Of a stretch of DNA of 61,626 nt, positions 26,895 through 35,779 are shown in pieces (the first letter of the stretch is position 1; each line of letters starts with the position of its first letter). The position numbers and the translations under genes were made by a program. Location of the stretch: the NCBI GenBank assembly GCA_902775735.1, contig CACYNH010000011.1, forward strand, positions 1 through 61,626, given 5' to 3'. The notes under the pieces are model-generated. The model saw nothing but the letters and a program-made list of their open reading frames with translations. It was not told the origin of the DNA and searched no databases. Source of the DNA: an uncultured Erysipelotrichaceae bacterium. Its GTDB lineage: Bacteria > Bacillota_I > Bacilli_A > Erysipelotrichales > Erysipelotrichaceae.

Positions 26895-27775
26895 AAATTA
26901 TCACCTTCAATGATGATTCCTTCCTGCGCCGCTTCGGCGCTGATGATCTGCCATCTGTGTGTTTTAATGCTGCTGATCTTTTCACACGCCTCCTTTGAAA
27001 GAGACCTTTTAGAAATCAGCAATAATGCAGGGCCGGAGCCGCTGATCACAAGTCTGCCGCCGGTATCGGCGCTGACCAGGTCCCTGATGAAAGAGAAATC
27101 ATCAATCAGGGCAGCCCGGTAAGGCTCATGGATCACATCATTGCACGCTTCCTTCAGCAGCCCTTCATCCCCGCTGCCCAGTGCCAGTGTCACCATGACC
27201 GCGTTGGCTAAAGAAGCGGATGTATCGGCTCTTGAATAGCTCTGCGGCAGGATTCTTCTTGCCTCTCTGGTGCTGACCTCAAAGTCAGGCACCAGCAAGG
27301 TGAAGCGCCACGATTCATGAAGCGGGATTTTCCGTGTCAGCCAGGTGCCGTCTGAGGCTTTTAGGGAAGCGCATAAGCCGCCATAGAAACACGGGGCCGT
27401 GTTATCGGGATGGCCTTCCATGCGGGTGATCAGCTGGAAGATTTCCTCTCTGGAAAGAGCGTTATTGTGAAGGACGGAAGCGGCAGTGACGCCGGCAGCG
27501 ATAAATGCGGCTGAGGAGCCCATACCTCTGGTGCTGGGGATCTGACAGTCAAACCTGACATGCACATGATCACTGACCCCGATTGCCTCGCAGCCATAGC
27601 GGTACGCCTGCAGGAAGAGGTTGTCGGCATTATTGTAGCGGTCCTCCACATTTTCAAGAAGATCTGTTTCAGAAAGCTCAGCTTCAAATGTGTTGTATAC
27701 ATTCAGTCCGATGCCCAGACAGTCAAACCCGGGACCCAGGTTGGCGCTTGAGGCAGGGGCCTTAATTCTCAGCAT
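26891..27775 (-). CDS. thrB: Homoserine kinase
   Basis: ThrB (294 residues) phosphorylates homoserine with ATP in the threonine pathway. It is a GHMP kinase: the start PASSANLGPGFDCLG is typical of ThrB, and the ATP loop is PSTRGMGSSAAF (about residues 78-89). The C-terminal ISGSGPALLLIS block is also present. It overlaps thrC by 14 bases and the ACT protein by four. The window also holds thrH, whose relatives can phosphorylate homoserine from phosphoserine. Confidence 0.95.
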   Translation of the reverse strand: MLRIKAPASSANLGPGFDCLGIGLNVYNTFEAELSETDLLENVEDRYNNADNLFLQAYRYGCEAIGVSDHVHVRFDCQIPSTRGMGSSAAFIAAGVTAASVLHNNALSREEIFQLITRMEGHPDNTAPCFYGGLCASLKASDGTWLTRKIPLHESWRFTLLVPDFEVSTREARRILPQSYSRADTSASLANAVMVTLALGSGDEGLLKEACNDVIHEPYRAALIDDFSFIRDLVSADTGGRLVISGSGPALLLISKRSLSKEACEKISSIKTHRWQIISAEAAQEGIIIEGDNL

Positions 27776-29255
27776 TGCTGAGACCCTTCATCCGTTCGGC
27801 GATGACATGAAGACCGTCTTCTTTGGCGATGGAGCGGGTGAAGCGGACTTCCATGTTCTTTAATTCGGCTAGATTTGCAGGAACCTTCATGCCGGAAATC
27901 TTTTCCAGCTCATCCATGGCTTCAAAGTCATCGTCCTTCTTTTCGCCGGTGATGGAATAAAGAACATCGCGGCAGAATTTGTAGGGAGAGGCTGTGGAGA
28001 GCACGATGGCGGGAGTCATATCGCCGGTTTCTCTCTGGTATCTTTCCATGGCGCTGACGCCGACCGCGGTATGCGGGTCGATCAGTGTATTCTGCTCGAC
28101 GAACAGGTCATGGATGGTGAGGGCGCACTGTTCCTCGCTTGTCCAGTAGCCTTTGAAGACGGACTGGATCTTCTTCAGCATGACGTCGTCGATGCGGTAG
28201 GAACCCTTTGCCTTGAGATCATCCATCATCGCGCTGATGCGGATGTCGTTGTTTCCGGACAGCATGAACAGCAGCCGTTCCAGGTTTGAGGAGATCAGGA
28301 TGTCCATGGAAGGGGACATTGTGGTAATAAACTCACGGTCCAGGGAATAAACGCCGGTGTTGATGAAATCCGTCAGGACATTGTTCGAGTTGGAGGCGCA
28401 GATGAGTCTGCCGATGGGTAAGCCGATCTGTTTCGCCAGCCAGCCGGCCAGGATATCTCCGAAGTTGCCGGTCGGCACAACGAAGTTGACCGGATCGCCG
28501 CATTTGACTGTGCCGTTATTGACGAGCTTTGCGTAGGAGGAATAATAGTAGACGATCTGGGGAACCAGACGGCCGATATTGATGGAATTGGCGGAAGAGA
28601 TCGTGACGCCGTCGCAAGCGTCGAGAACTTCTTTTGAGGAAACGGCTTCCTTGACCATTCTCTGGCAGTCGTCGAAGTTGCCTTTGACCGCGATGACTTC
28701 CACGTTTTCTCCTTTGGAGGTGGCCATCTGCTTCTTCTGGATCGGGGAAACGCCGATTTCCGGATAGAAGACGGTGATCGCTGTATGGGGGACATCGGCG
28801 AAGCCGCTGAGAGCCGCTTTGCCGGTATCGCCACTGGTGGCGGTCAGGATGGAAACGATATCGTTTCTGTTTTCTTTTTTATAGGCTGCCGTCAGGAGTC
28901 TTGGCAGGATGGTCAGAGCGATGTCCTTGAACGCGCTGGTGGGACCGTGCCACAGTTCCATGAGCCAGCCGCCGCGGATCTGCTTCAGGGGAACGATTTC
29001 CTCTGCGTCGAATTTGGCGTCATAGGCGCCTTCCACACAGGCGCGGATTTCTTCTTCTGTATAGTCATCAAGAAGGGCGCGGATGATTTTCGCGGCGCAT
29101 TCCTGATAGGAGTCGTTCAGGATTTCTTCGGGGGCGATTGTGACGCCGATGGACTCAGGCGTATAGAGGCCGCCGTCCTTCGCAAGACCGGCAATCACGG
29201 CCTCATGGGCGCTGAGCGCGTCCTCTTTGTTTCTGGTGCTGATATAACGTACCAT
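27762..29255 (-). CDS. thrC: Threonine synthase
   Basis: ThrC (497 residues) converts O-phosphohomoserine to threonine with PLP. The PLP lysine is Lys110 in HGPTSAFKD, and the start MVRYISTRNK is typical of the longer, yeast/E. coli-type family. ATG 29255 is chosen because AAGGAGG lies directly upstream; the frame stays open beyond it but only as antisense to hom. It leads the leftward operon thrC-thrB-ACT-membrane protein, divergent from hom-lysC-asd, with a promoter that overlaps theirs. Confidence 0.95.
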   Translation of the reverse strand: MVRYISTRNKEDALSAHEAVIAGLAKDGGLYTPESIGVTIAPEEILNDSYQECAAKIIRALLDDYTEEEIRACVEGAYDAKFDAEEIVPLKQIRGGWLMELWHGPTSAFKDIALTILPRLLTAAYKKENRNDIVSILTATSGDTGKAALSGFADVPHTAITVFYPEIGVSPIQKKQMATSKGENVEVIAVKGNFDDCQRMVKEAVSSKEVLDACDGVTISSANSINIGRLVPQIVYYYSSYAKLVNNGTVKCGDPVNFVVPTGNFGDILAGWLAKQIGLPIGRLICASNSNNVLTDFINTGVYSLDREFITTMSPSMDILISSNLERLLFMLSGNNDIRISAMMDDLKAKGSYRIDDVMLKKIQSVFKGYWTSEEQCALTIHDLFVEQNTLIDPHTAVGVSAMERYQRETGDMTPAIVLSTASPYKFCRDVLYSITGEKKDDDFEAMDELEKISGMKVPANLAELKNMEVRFTRSIAKEDGLHVIAERMKGLSNAEN

Positions 29256-29264
29256 AATTCCTCC

Positions 29265-29312
29265 TTGTAAAGTCTGCGCTAAAATGATACTATGTTGTCG
29301 TTTTAAAAACAA
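29265..29312. promoter_or_regulatory. Overlapping divergent promoters for thrC and hom operons
   Basis: Rightward: TTGTAA (29265-29270), 17 bases, TACTAT (29288-29293). Leftward: TTGTTT on the minus strand (29307-29312), 17 bases, TATCAT (29284-29289). The two -10 boxes share two bases, so one polymerase would exclude the other. The thrC ribosome binding site overlaps the rightward -35. Confidence 0.7.
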
Positions 29313-29346
29313 GTGTATTCCGATTGGAAACAACAAGGGGGCAGAT

Positions 29347-30495
29347 ATGAAGATTGGACTGCTGGGACACGGCGTTGTCGGACGGGGTGTCCGCGAAATT
29401 ATTGACGAAGGAGCGACCTGGGAAGTCAGAGAGCTTGAAGTCAAACGGATCCTGGTCAAGGATGAATTTGAAATGGTGGACCCGCGGTGCACCATGGATT
29501 TCAGCGAAATTCTCAATGATCCTGAAATAGAGATCGTTGTCGAGTGCATGGGCGGTCTTGAACCGGCGCACACATACGCGAAGCAGGCTCTGGAAAAGGG
29601 AAAATATATTGTCACTTCCAACAAGAAAATGCTGGCAGCCTACTGCGAGGACCTCTTTGCGGCGGCGGTCGCCAACGGCGTCACGGTGCACTATGAGGCT
29701 TCATGCGGCGGCGGCATTCCCTGGATGGCTTCCCTGGACAGAACCCGCCGGGTGGATGATATCGAAAGCTTCCGCGGCATCTTCAACGGAACAACCAACT
29801 ATATCTTAGAGAGAATGAAGAAGGAAGGAGCGGACTTCTCCGACGTTCTCAAAGCGGCTCAGGAGCTTGGCTACGCGGAAAGGGATCCTTCCGATGATAT
29901 CGACGGTTATGATGTGCGCTCCAAGGTGGCGCTCTCTGTCGTCAAGGCGTTTGACAAGGTTGTCGATGTCAGTGAAATCACGACATTCGGCATCCGCACC
30001 ATTAAAAAGGAAGACCTTGCCTACTGCGCCGCCAACGGCCGTACATGCAAGCTGATCGGCACCGGCACGGACCATGGCGATTATGTCAGCGCCTGCGTCA
30101 TTCCGATGTTCTTGAAGGATGAGGATATCTTCTCCAACATCCCGCTCAACTTCAATGTGATCGAGTCGAATTCAAAGACGCTCGGCGCGGCCGCCTTTGT
30201 CGGCCAGGGCGCCGGTTCCCTGCCCACCGCCCACGCGGTTGTGCAGAATATCATCGATATCTGGAAGAATCAGGACCCGGAAATCAATGAGAAGTTTGTC
30301 AAACCGGTCGACAACCAGACCCATAAAGGAGTATTCTATGTCCGCACCGCGAAACAGGCGGCGTTCAGCGGTCTGATTGACAGGCATGTTTCCGAACTCG
30401 CGTTTGTGACGAAGAAGATCTCACTCGTGGAGGCAGCCGCAGCGGCAGCCGCGGCAAATGATGAAACGCTGTTCATCGCGGAGGTGGCAGAATGA
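29347..30495 (+). CDS. hom: Homoserine dehydrogenase, short form without ACT domain
   Basis: Hom (382 residues) reduces aspartate semialdehyde to homoserine. The Rossmann start MKIGLLGHGVVGRG and the GGIP/FNGTTNYIL/SDDIDGYD catalytic blocks are seen. Most Firmicute Hom proteins of about 430 residues end in an ACT domain for threonine feedback; this one stops just after the catalytic core with an Ala-rich tail. The start ATG 29347 follows AAGGGGG. It overlaps lysC by four bases. Feedback may therefore come from the aspartate kinase or from the separate ACT protein. Confidence 0.93.
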   Translation: MKIGLLGHGVVGRGVREIIDEGATWEVRELEVKRILVKDEFEMVDPRCTMDFSEILNDPEIEIVVECMGGLEPAHTYAKQALEKGKYIVTSNKKMLAAYCEDLFAAAVANGVTVHYEASCGGGIPWMASLDRTRRVDDIESFRGIFNGTTNYILERMKKEGADFSDVLKAAQELGYAERDPSDDIDGYDVRSKVALSVVKAFDKVVDVSEITTFGIRTIKKEDLAYCAANGRTCKLIGTGTDHGDYVSACVIPMFLKDEDIFSNIPLNFNVIESNSKTLGAAAFVGQGAGSLPTAHAVVQNIIDIWKNQDPEINEKFVKPVDNQTHKGVFYVRTAKQAAFSGLIDRHVSELAFVTKKISLVEAAAAAAAANDETLFIAEVAE

Positions 30496-31832
30496 TCAAA
30501 GTAGCGAAATTCGGCGGCTCGTCCGTCGCCAACGCGGCCCAGTTCCGCAAAGTCAAGAATATTATCGATGAGGATCCCGCCCGCAAGTTTGTCGTTACCA
30601 GCGCCTGCGGCAAGGAATCCCATGAGGACCACAAGATCACCGACCTGCTCTATCTGTGCGACGCCCATATCCGCTATGGCGTCTCGGTGGAGCCAATCTT
30701 CAGTCTGATCACTGAAAAATACATGCGGATCAAGGAAGAGCTTGGTCTGAGCATTGATCTTGAATATGAATTCGCCAGAATCCGTTCCCAGATGGACTAC
30801 GGCATGAGCCAGGACTATCTCGTCAGCCGCGGTGAGTATCTGACCGCAAGATGCCTTGCGGAATATCTGCAGGCTGACTTTGTGGACGCGGCAGACGTCA
30901 TCATCTTCCACTATGATGGGGACATCGACATGGAAAGAACGGCTGACCTGCTCAAGCAGAAATGCGCCGGCTCAAAACGTGTCGTCATTCCCGGTTTCTA
31001 TGGCGCGATGCCCAACGGCGTCATCAGAGTCATGAGCAGAGGCGGCTCCGATATCACCGGTTCCGTCATCGCCAACATCATCAACGCCGACGTCTATGAA
31101 AACTGGACCGATGTGTCCGGCTTCATGGTCGCCGACCCCAGAATCGTCAAAAACCCGCTGCGCATTCCCCGCATCACCTACAGCGAGCTGCGCGGCATGA
31201 GCTACATGGGAGCTAACGTCCTGCATGACGACGCTGTCTTCCCGGTCAAAAACAAAAACATCCCGATCAACATCAGGAACACGAATGATCCGTCCAACCC
31301 CGGCACGATGATCATGAACGACTGCAGTGAAATCGACGAAAAGGAACCGCCGCATGTCCTGACCGGCATCACCGGCCGCAAGGACTATTCGGTGATCACC
31401 ATCGTCAAGAGCCACAGTTCCACCGAAGTCGGCTTCCTCAAGCGGATTCTTGAAATCTTCGAGGAATACCATGTCTCCATCGAAAGTGTTCCGGTCACCG
31501 TCGACACCTTCTCGGTCATTGTTCAGACAAAGGCCGTGGAAACCTGCATTTATGAAATCATCGCCAGAATCAAGAAGGTGATTCAGCCGGACGACCTCAA
31601 GGTCGAAGACAGGCTGGCGCTGATCGCGATTGTCGGCCGGGCCATGAAGTCCGTGCCCGGCATCTCCGGCAGACTCTTATCCGAGTTCGGCCGCAACCAG
31701 ATCAACATCAAGGTCATCAACCAGAGCTCGGATGAGCTTTCCATCGTCGTCGGCGTCGAAAACCGCGACTTTGAAAAGGCGATCCGCTGCATTTATGACA
31801 AATTCATTAAGGATGAGGAGAAAAAAGCATGA
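30492..31832 (+). CDS. lysC: Aspartate kinase
   Basis: Aspartokinase (446 residues) makes beta-aspartyl phosphate, the entry step to Lys, Met and Thr. The kinase start is KVAKFGGSSVAN (residues 3-14), with SRGGSDITGS near 186 and the C-terminal ACT region about 300-446 (GFLKRILEIFEEYHVSIE). The ACT tandem gives allosteric control, probably by threonine or lysine. It overlaps hom and asd by four bases each, so the three enzymes are translationally coupled. The isozyme identity is not resolved by sequence alone. Confidence 0.93.
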   Translation: MIKVAKFGGSSVANAAQFRKVKNIIDEDPARKFVVTSACGKESHEDHKITDLLYLCDAHIRYGVSVEPIFSLITEKYMRIKEELGLSIDLEYEFARIRSQMDYGMSQDYLVSRGEYLTARCLAEYLQADFVDAADVIIFHYDGDIDMERTADLLKQKCAGSKRVVIPGFYGAMPNGVIRVMSRGGSDITGSVIANIINADVYENWTDVSGFMVADPRIVKNPLRIPRITYSELRGMSYMGANVLHDDAVFPVKNKNIPINIRNTNDPSNPGTMIMNDCSEIDEKEPPHVLTGITGRKDYSVITIVKSHSSTEVGFLKRILEIFEEYHVSIESVPVTVDTFSVIVQTKAVETCIYEIIARIKKVIQPDDLKVEDRLALIAIVGRAMKSVPGISGRLLSEFGRNQINIKVINQSSDELSIVVGVENRDFEKAIRCIYDKFIKDEEKKA

Positions 31833-32812
31833 AAATCGGAATTCTCGGCGCGACCGGCGCCGTCGGCAGACAGATGCTCGAATGCATCGAAGAACGCAAT
31901 ATTGACGCGGAGGAAGTCAGAGTCTTCGCTTCCGAACGCTCAAAGGGAAAGACGCTTCCTTTCAAAGGCGGCGAGCTGACCATTGAAGTGGCGGATGAAG
32001 AAAACCTGAAGGGCCTTGATTATGTGCTCGGCGCTGTTTCCAACGCGATGTCCAAATACTACCGTCCTCTGATCCAGGCGGCCGGCGCGGTTTATATCGA
32101 CAATTCCAGCGCATTCAGACTGGAAGACGGAGTTCCCCTGGTCGTACCGGAAATCAACGGCGAAGACGCTCTTAAGCATAACGGCATCATTGCCAACCCG
32201 AACTGCTCGACCATCATCACAATGATGGCGCTGGCTCCGGTCGCAAAGATTTCCAGAATCAAAAATGTCACCGCCACAACCTTCCAGGCAGTTTCCGGCG
32301 CCGGCATCGGCGGCTTCCGCGAACTGGAAGAGCAGGTGGAGCAGGTCGCAAAAGGCGAAGCGGTCACACCGCATGTCTTCCCGGCCCAGATCGCTTACAA
32401 CTGCATCGCCGAAATCGGCAGCTACAATGACAACGGCTATACAACCGAGGAAATGAAGATGCAGAACGAAGGCAGAAAGATTCTCCATCTGCCTGAGCTG
32501 ACAGTCACCTGCACATGCGTGCGTGTCCCTGTCTTCCGCTCCCATTCCATTTCAGCCGCTTTTGAAACCGAGGAGTATGTCTCCGTTGAGGACGCCGAAA
32601 AGGCAATCGCCGCTTTTGAAGGCGACAAGCTCGTCAAGGACCATGTCCCTTCACCGCTTGAAACAAGCAACCAGGACCTCGTCTATGTCGGCCGTGTACG
32701 CCGCGATCTGAACCGTGACAATGCCCTGACACTGTGGTGCTGCGGCGATCAGATCCGCAAGGGCGCCGCCTCCAACGCGGTCGAAATAATGGAGTATTTG
32801 GAAAACCATTAA
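31829..32812 (+). CDS. asd: Aspartate-semialdehyde dehydrogenase
   Basis: Asd (327 residues) reduces aspartyl phosphate to aspartate semialdehyde with NADPH. The start GILGATGAVG is the nucleotide-binding loop, the catalytic cysteine is Cys126 in NPNCST, and the substrate-binding Arg-His pair is in VFRSHS (Arg237, His239). It overlaps lysC by four bases and ends the hom-lysC-asd operon. Together with thrB and thrC this gives the whole aspartate-to-threonine route in 6 kb. Confidence 0.95.
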   Translation: MKIGILGATGAVGRQMLECIEERNIDAEEVRVFASERSKGKTLPFKGGELTIEVADEENLKGLDYVLGAVSNAMSKYYRPLIQAAGAVYIDNSSAFRLEDGVPLVVPEINGEDALKHNGIIANPNCSTIITMMALAPVAKISRIKNVTATTFQAVSGAGIGGFRELEEQVEQVAKGEAVTPHVFPAQIAYNCIAEIGSYNDNGYTTEEMKMQNEGRKILHLPELTVTCTCVRVPVFRSHSISAAFETEEYVSVEDAEKAIAAFEGDKLVKDHVPSPLETSNQDLVYVGRVRRDLNRDNALTLWCCGDQIRKGAASNAVEIMEYLENH

Positions 32813-32853
32813 TGTGGTATTATTAAACCTGTTATCTAAGTGAGGTAAGGGAA

Positions 32854-33372
32854 ATGTTTCAGAGAACATTATTCAAGGCAATGAGTGTCGCTGTCGGCGC
32901 GCTGGCAGTGCTCGCCGTCAAGGCGGTTCTGGACAGCCGCGAGGCCGACAAATATGACGATGACGAGGAAATCAACTTCATCCGCATCAGCGACGAGGAT
33001 GACGAACAGCCCGTTTATGACGCGTCCGAAAAGAGCAGTGAGGTTCAGGAGCTCTGCGCCGTCTACCCGTACCTGAATCCGGATTTTGTTGAGGCAACAC
33101 TTGCCGATAACGCAAAGTACAACGAACAGTATGATGCCGACACACCTCTCAGCGTCACCCACAGCGTGCACTTCAGCAATTCCAACGCGGCAGAGGAATT
33201 CTCACAGATCATGGAAGAGGCAGGCTATATCTGTGTTGAGCGCAGCGATTACGCTGTCGCCGCCACAAAGAGACTCTTCGGCGCCGACGGGGCAATCACA
33301 AGCGATATTCTGAACGTCGCCAATCAGACCGCAGCGCTCAAGGGAACCTACGAATCCTGCGAGATTCTCTGA
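32854..33372 (+). CDS. Hypothetical membrane-anchored acidic protein
   Basis: I do not recognise this 172-residue protein. Residues about 8-26 form one hydrophobic segment, followed by an acidic linker (YDDDEEINF, DEDDEQ) and a small alpha/beta domain (about 95-170) that includes PLSVTHSVHFSN and a later helix. The domain layout recalls small RraB-like folds, but I cannot support that. AGGTAAGGG precedes the ATG. It lies 41 bases after asd, with no terminator between, and 21 bases before another membrane-anchored gene. Confidence 0.65.
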   Translation: MFQRTLFKAMSVAVGALAVLAVKAVLDSREADKYDDDEEINFIRISDEDDEQPVYDASEKSSEVQELCAVYPYLNPDFVEATLADNAKYNEQYDADTPLSVTHSVHFSNSNAAEEFSQIMEEAGYICVERSDYAVAATKRLFGADGAITSDILNVANQTAALKGTYESCEIL

Positions 33373-33393
33373 TTCCGCCAAGGAGACCGGTGA

Positions 33394-34011
33394 ATGGACC
33401 AGGAAAAGATTCAGGAACAAGAAGAACTGGAAGAAACCGAAGCTGCCCCGCCTGCAAAAAAAGGAATGAATTCCTTTACGGCGATTGTGCTGATCGCGGC
33501 TGCCGCTGTGATTTTCTTCTTTATGCTGTCAAAGGGCGAGTCGCCCGCTTCCTCCAAAGCAGACGGATGCGGCGTCAATTTCCAGAGCGCCTGGGGCCAG
33601 ACCCCATCCGCCGTCTGGCTTGACTTTAACACCTACAACGAGGCGAAAGCCATTTCCACATTTGATATCACATATCCCGAACAGCCGTTAGCGGACTATC
33701 CCAATGAAACCTATAAGGCCTACAGCAGACAGGTCATGGAGGTTGCCTGGAAAAACGACGCCGGCGAGGAAGGACTCCGCTTCTCAAAGGCGTATACCTG
33801 CAACGGGTATGAGATTTATGAACCTGAAGACGGCGAGTACCGCAGCATCCAGCTCATGGATGTCGGCGGCATTGACGTCAGGGAATACGGCGACGGCGAA
33901 AAAGTATCCATGCTGTTCTTCGTCAAAGGAGACTACAGCTACACAATTCTCATGACCGAAAATCCGATGGTCAGGGAAGAAGCGGAAGCTTTCATATCAC
34001 AGATCGACTGA
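33394..34011 (+). CDS. Hypothetical single-pass protein, DUF4367-like ectodomain
   Basis: This 205-residue protein has an acidic N-terminal tail (about residues 1-25), one membrane helix (about 28-46) and an outward domain of roughly 150 residues. The last part, where IQLMDVGGIDVREYG leads into a run ending EAFISQID, resembles DUF4367-type domains that often sense the envelope in Firmicutes. This reading is tentative. GGAGA lies before the ATG. Its stop runs into a strong terminator ahead of the ECF operon. Confidence 0.62.
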   Translation: MDQEKIQEQEELEETEAAPPAKKGMNSFTAIVLIAAAAVIFFFMLSKGESPASSKADGCGVNFQSAWGQTPSAVWLDFNTYNEAKAISTFDITYPEQPLADYPNETYKAYSRQVMEVAWKNDAGEEGLRFSKAYTCNGYEIYEPEDGEYRSIQLMDVGGIDVREYGDGEKVSMLFFVKGDYSYTILMTENPMVREEAEAFISQID

Positions 34012-34037
34012 GCATGTCCATGAGGGCATGCTTTTTT
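34011..34037 (+). terminator. Terminator before the ECF operon
   Basis: AGCATGTCC and GGGCATGCT pair around ATGA, followed by six T. Confidence 0.9.
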
Positions 34038-34056
34038 CGACATCGTTTAAGCACTC

Positions 34057-34099
34057 TGCTATAATTACTTATCAGTTCAGGGTGCGCTCACCCCGGAAC
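34057..34099 (+). promoter_or_regulatory. Extended -10 promoter and leader hairpin of the ECF operon
   Basis: TGC plus TATAAT (34060-34065) drives the ecf genes. The short leader holds a hairpin (GTTC...GAAC outer and GGGTG...CACCC inner stem, 34075-34099) directly before GAAGGAG, which may shape translation of ecfA1. Confidence 0.7.
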
Positions 34100-34115
34100 G
34101 AAGGAGAATTTACCT

Positions 34116-34943
34116 ATGAAAGCAATAGAAGTCAGTCATCTGACCTTTGCCTATGACGATACTAAAACAACCATCGACGATATCTCTTTCAGCGTGGAAG
34201 AGGGATCGTACACGACAATCGTCGGCCACAACGGATCCGGCAAATCAACGGTTGCCAAACTGCTGGCCGGCCTGCTGGAAAAAAAGAGCGGCGAAATCAA
34301 ACTCGGGGGTCTGGATCTCAACATGAAAAACCTGACGGCGATCCGTTCGATGATCGGCATCGTCTTCCAGAATCCGGACAACCAGTTCATCGGTTCCACC
34401 GTCCGCGATGACATCGCGTTCGGTCTGGAAAACCACTGCGTGCCGCAGGAACAGATGGATGACATCATTAACCTGAATGCCGGAAAAGTCAAAATGACAA
34501 AATATCTGGACCAGGAGCCGACAAGGCTTTCGGGAGGACAGAAACAGAGAGTCGCGATTGCCGGCGTTCTGGCGATGAAGCCGAAAATCCTCATCTTTGA
34601 CGAGGCGACCTCAATGCTCGACCCCCAGGGCAAGGATGAGATCAAAAAAGTCATCACCCAGATCCATGAGGAGAGTTCCCTGACCATTCTTTCCATCACC
34701 CACGACATCGACGAAGTCGCCAACAGCGACGCCGTCATTGCCATGAATAACGGAAAGATCGCGATGGCAGGCACGCCCCATGAGGTCTTCAGCGACGAAA
34801 AGAAGCTCAAGGAAATCCAGCTGGATATCCCGTTCTCGATGAAAATGCAGGGCGCTTTGAAACGCCGCGGGGTCAACGTTGGAAATCATCTGACAATGGA
34901 AGGACTGGTGAAGGAATTATGCCAATACAATTCGAACATGTAA
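34116..34943 (+). CDS. ecfA1: ECF transporter ATPase EcfA1
   Basis: This 275-residue ABC ATPase is one of the two motors of a shared (group II) energy-coupling factor vitamin transporter. Walker A (GHNGSGKST), the Q-loop VFQNPDNQF, the LSGGQKQR signature and Walker B (ILIFDEATSMLDP) are intact, and the QNPDNQF loop is typical of EcfA1. It overlaps ecfA2 by 25 bases. No S-component gene is in the window, as expected for a shared ECF module. Confidence 0.93.
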   Translation: MKAIEVSHLTFAYDDTKTTIDDISFSVEEGSYTTIVGHNGSGKSTVAKLLAGLLEKKSGEIKLGGLDLNMKNLTAIRSMIGIVFQNPDNQFIGSTVRDDIAFGLENHCVPQEQMDDIINLNAGKVKMTKYLDQEPTRLSGGQKQRVAIAGVLAMKPKILIFDEATSMLDPQGKDEIKKVITQIHEESSLTILSITHDIDEVANSDAVIAMNNGKIAMAGTPHEVFSDEKKLKEIQLDIPFSMKMQGALKRRGVNVGNHLTMEGLVKELCQYNSNM

Positions 34944-35779
34944 GCCATACCTACAGCACCGGCACTCCCTATGAATACAAGGCTCTCTATGACATTAATC
35001 TTGAAATCGAGGAAGGCAAAATCACCGCCATCATCGGTATGACCGGCTCAGGCAAGAGCACTCTTGTTCAGCATCTCAACGCATTGTTACTGCCGGAAAA
35101 AGGAACAATCCGGATCCTCGACAGAACCATCACAGCGGGCGAAAAACCGAAAAACCTCAAATCACTGCGCGGTGATGTCGGTCTGGTTTTCCAGTTTCCC
35201 GAATACCAGCTCTTTGAGGAAACCGTCATCAAGGACGTTGCCTTTGGCCCTAAAAACTTCGGCGCCAGTGAAGAAGAAGCCGTCAAAAAGGCAAAGCACG
35301 CGCTTTCCATGGTCGGCCTGCCTGCTGAAACATATGAGAAAAGCCCGCTGGAACTCTCCGGTGGTCAGAAGAGAAGGGCGGCAATCGCAGGCATCCTGGC
35401 GATGGATCCCAAAATCCTTGTGCTCGACGAGCCGACAGCCGGTCTTGATCCGCTGGGCACTGTTTCAATGATGTCGCTGTTTTCAAAACTCAACCGCGAA
35501 ATGGGCAAAACCGTTCTGATCGTCACCCATGACATGGAGCAGGTGTTCAAGTACTGCGACAACGTGGTCGTTGTTGAAAACGGAAAGATCCGCACCCACA
35601 CAAGCGTTCAGGAATTCTTCGCCGATTCATCTCTCTGCCGGGAAATGAACATCCTTCCTCCGGCTCTGATCCGCATGAAGGATCTTCTCAAAGAAGCAGG
35701 ATTCAGGATTGATGACAACATACAGGATCTCGACAGACTGGCTTATGCAGTCGCAAGGCAGGTGAAGAAACATGGGTAA
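34919..35779 (+). CDS. ecfA2: ECF transporter ATPase EcfA2
   Basis: The second ATPase (286 residues) pairs with EcfA1. It shows Walker A (GMTGSGKST), VFQFPEYQLFE (the EcfA2-type Q-loop), LSGGQKRR and Walker B (ILVLDEPTAGLDP). The start ATG 34919 follows AAGGAATT and lies inside the end of ecfA1. It overlaps ecfT by eight bases, so ecfA1-ecfA2-ecfT-truA are made as one coupled message. Confidence 0.93.
   Translation: MPIQFEHVSHTYSTGTPYEYKALYDINLEIEEGKITAIIGMTGSGKSTLVQHLNALLLPEKGTIRILDRTITAGEKPKNLKSLRGDVGLVFQFPEYQLFEETVIKDVAFGPKNFGASEEEAVKKAKHALSMVGLPAETYEKSPLELSGGQKRRAAIAGILAMDPKILVLDEPTAGLDPLGTVSMMSLFSKLNREMGKTVLIVTHDMEQVFKYCDNVVVVENGKIRTHTSVQEFFADSSLCREMNILPPALIRMKDLLKEAGFRIDDNIQDLDRLAYAVARQVKKHG

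Noticed and set aside
29256..29346. T-box or lysine riboswitch in the thr/hom divergent region
   Set aside because: The 91 bases are filled by the two overlapping promoters and ribosome sites; no T-box core or long structured leader fits.
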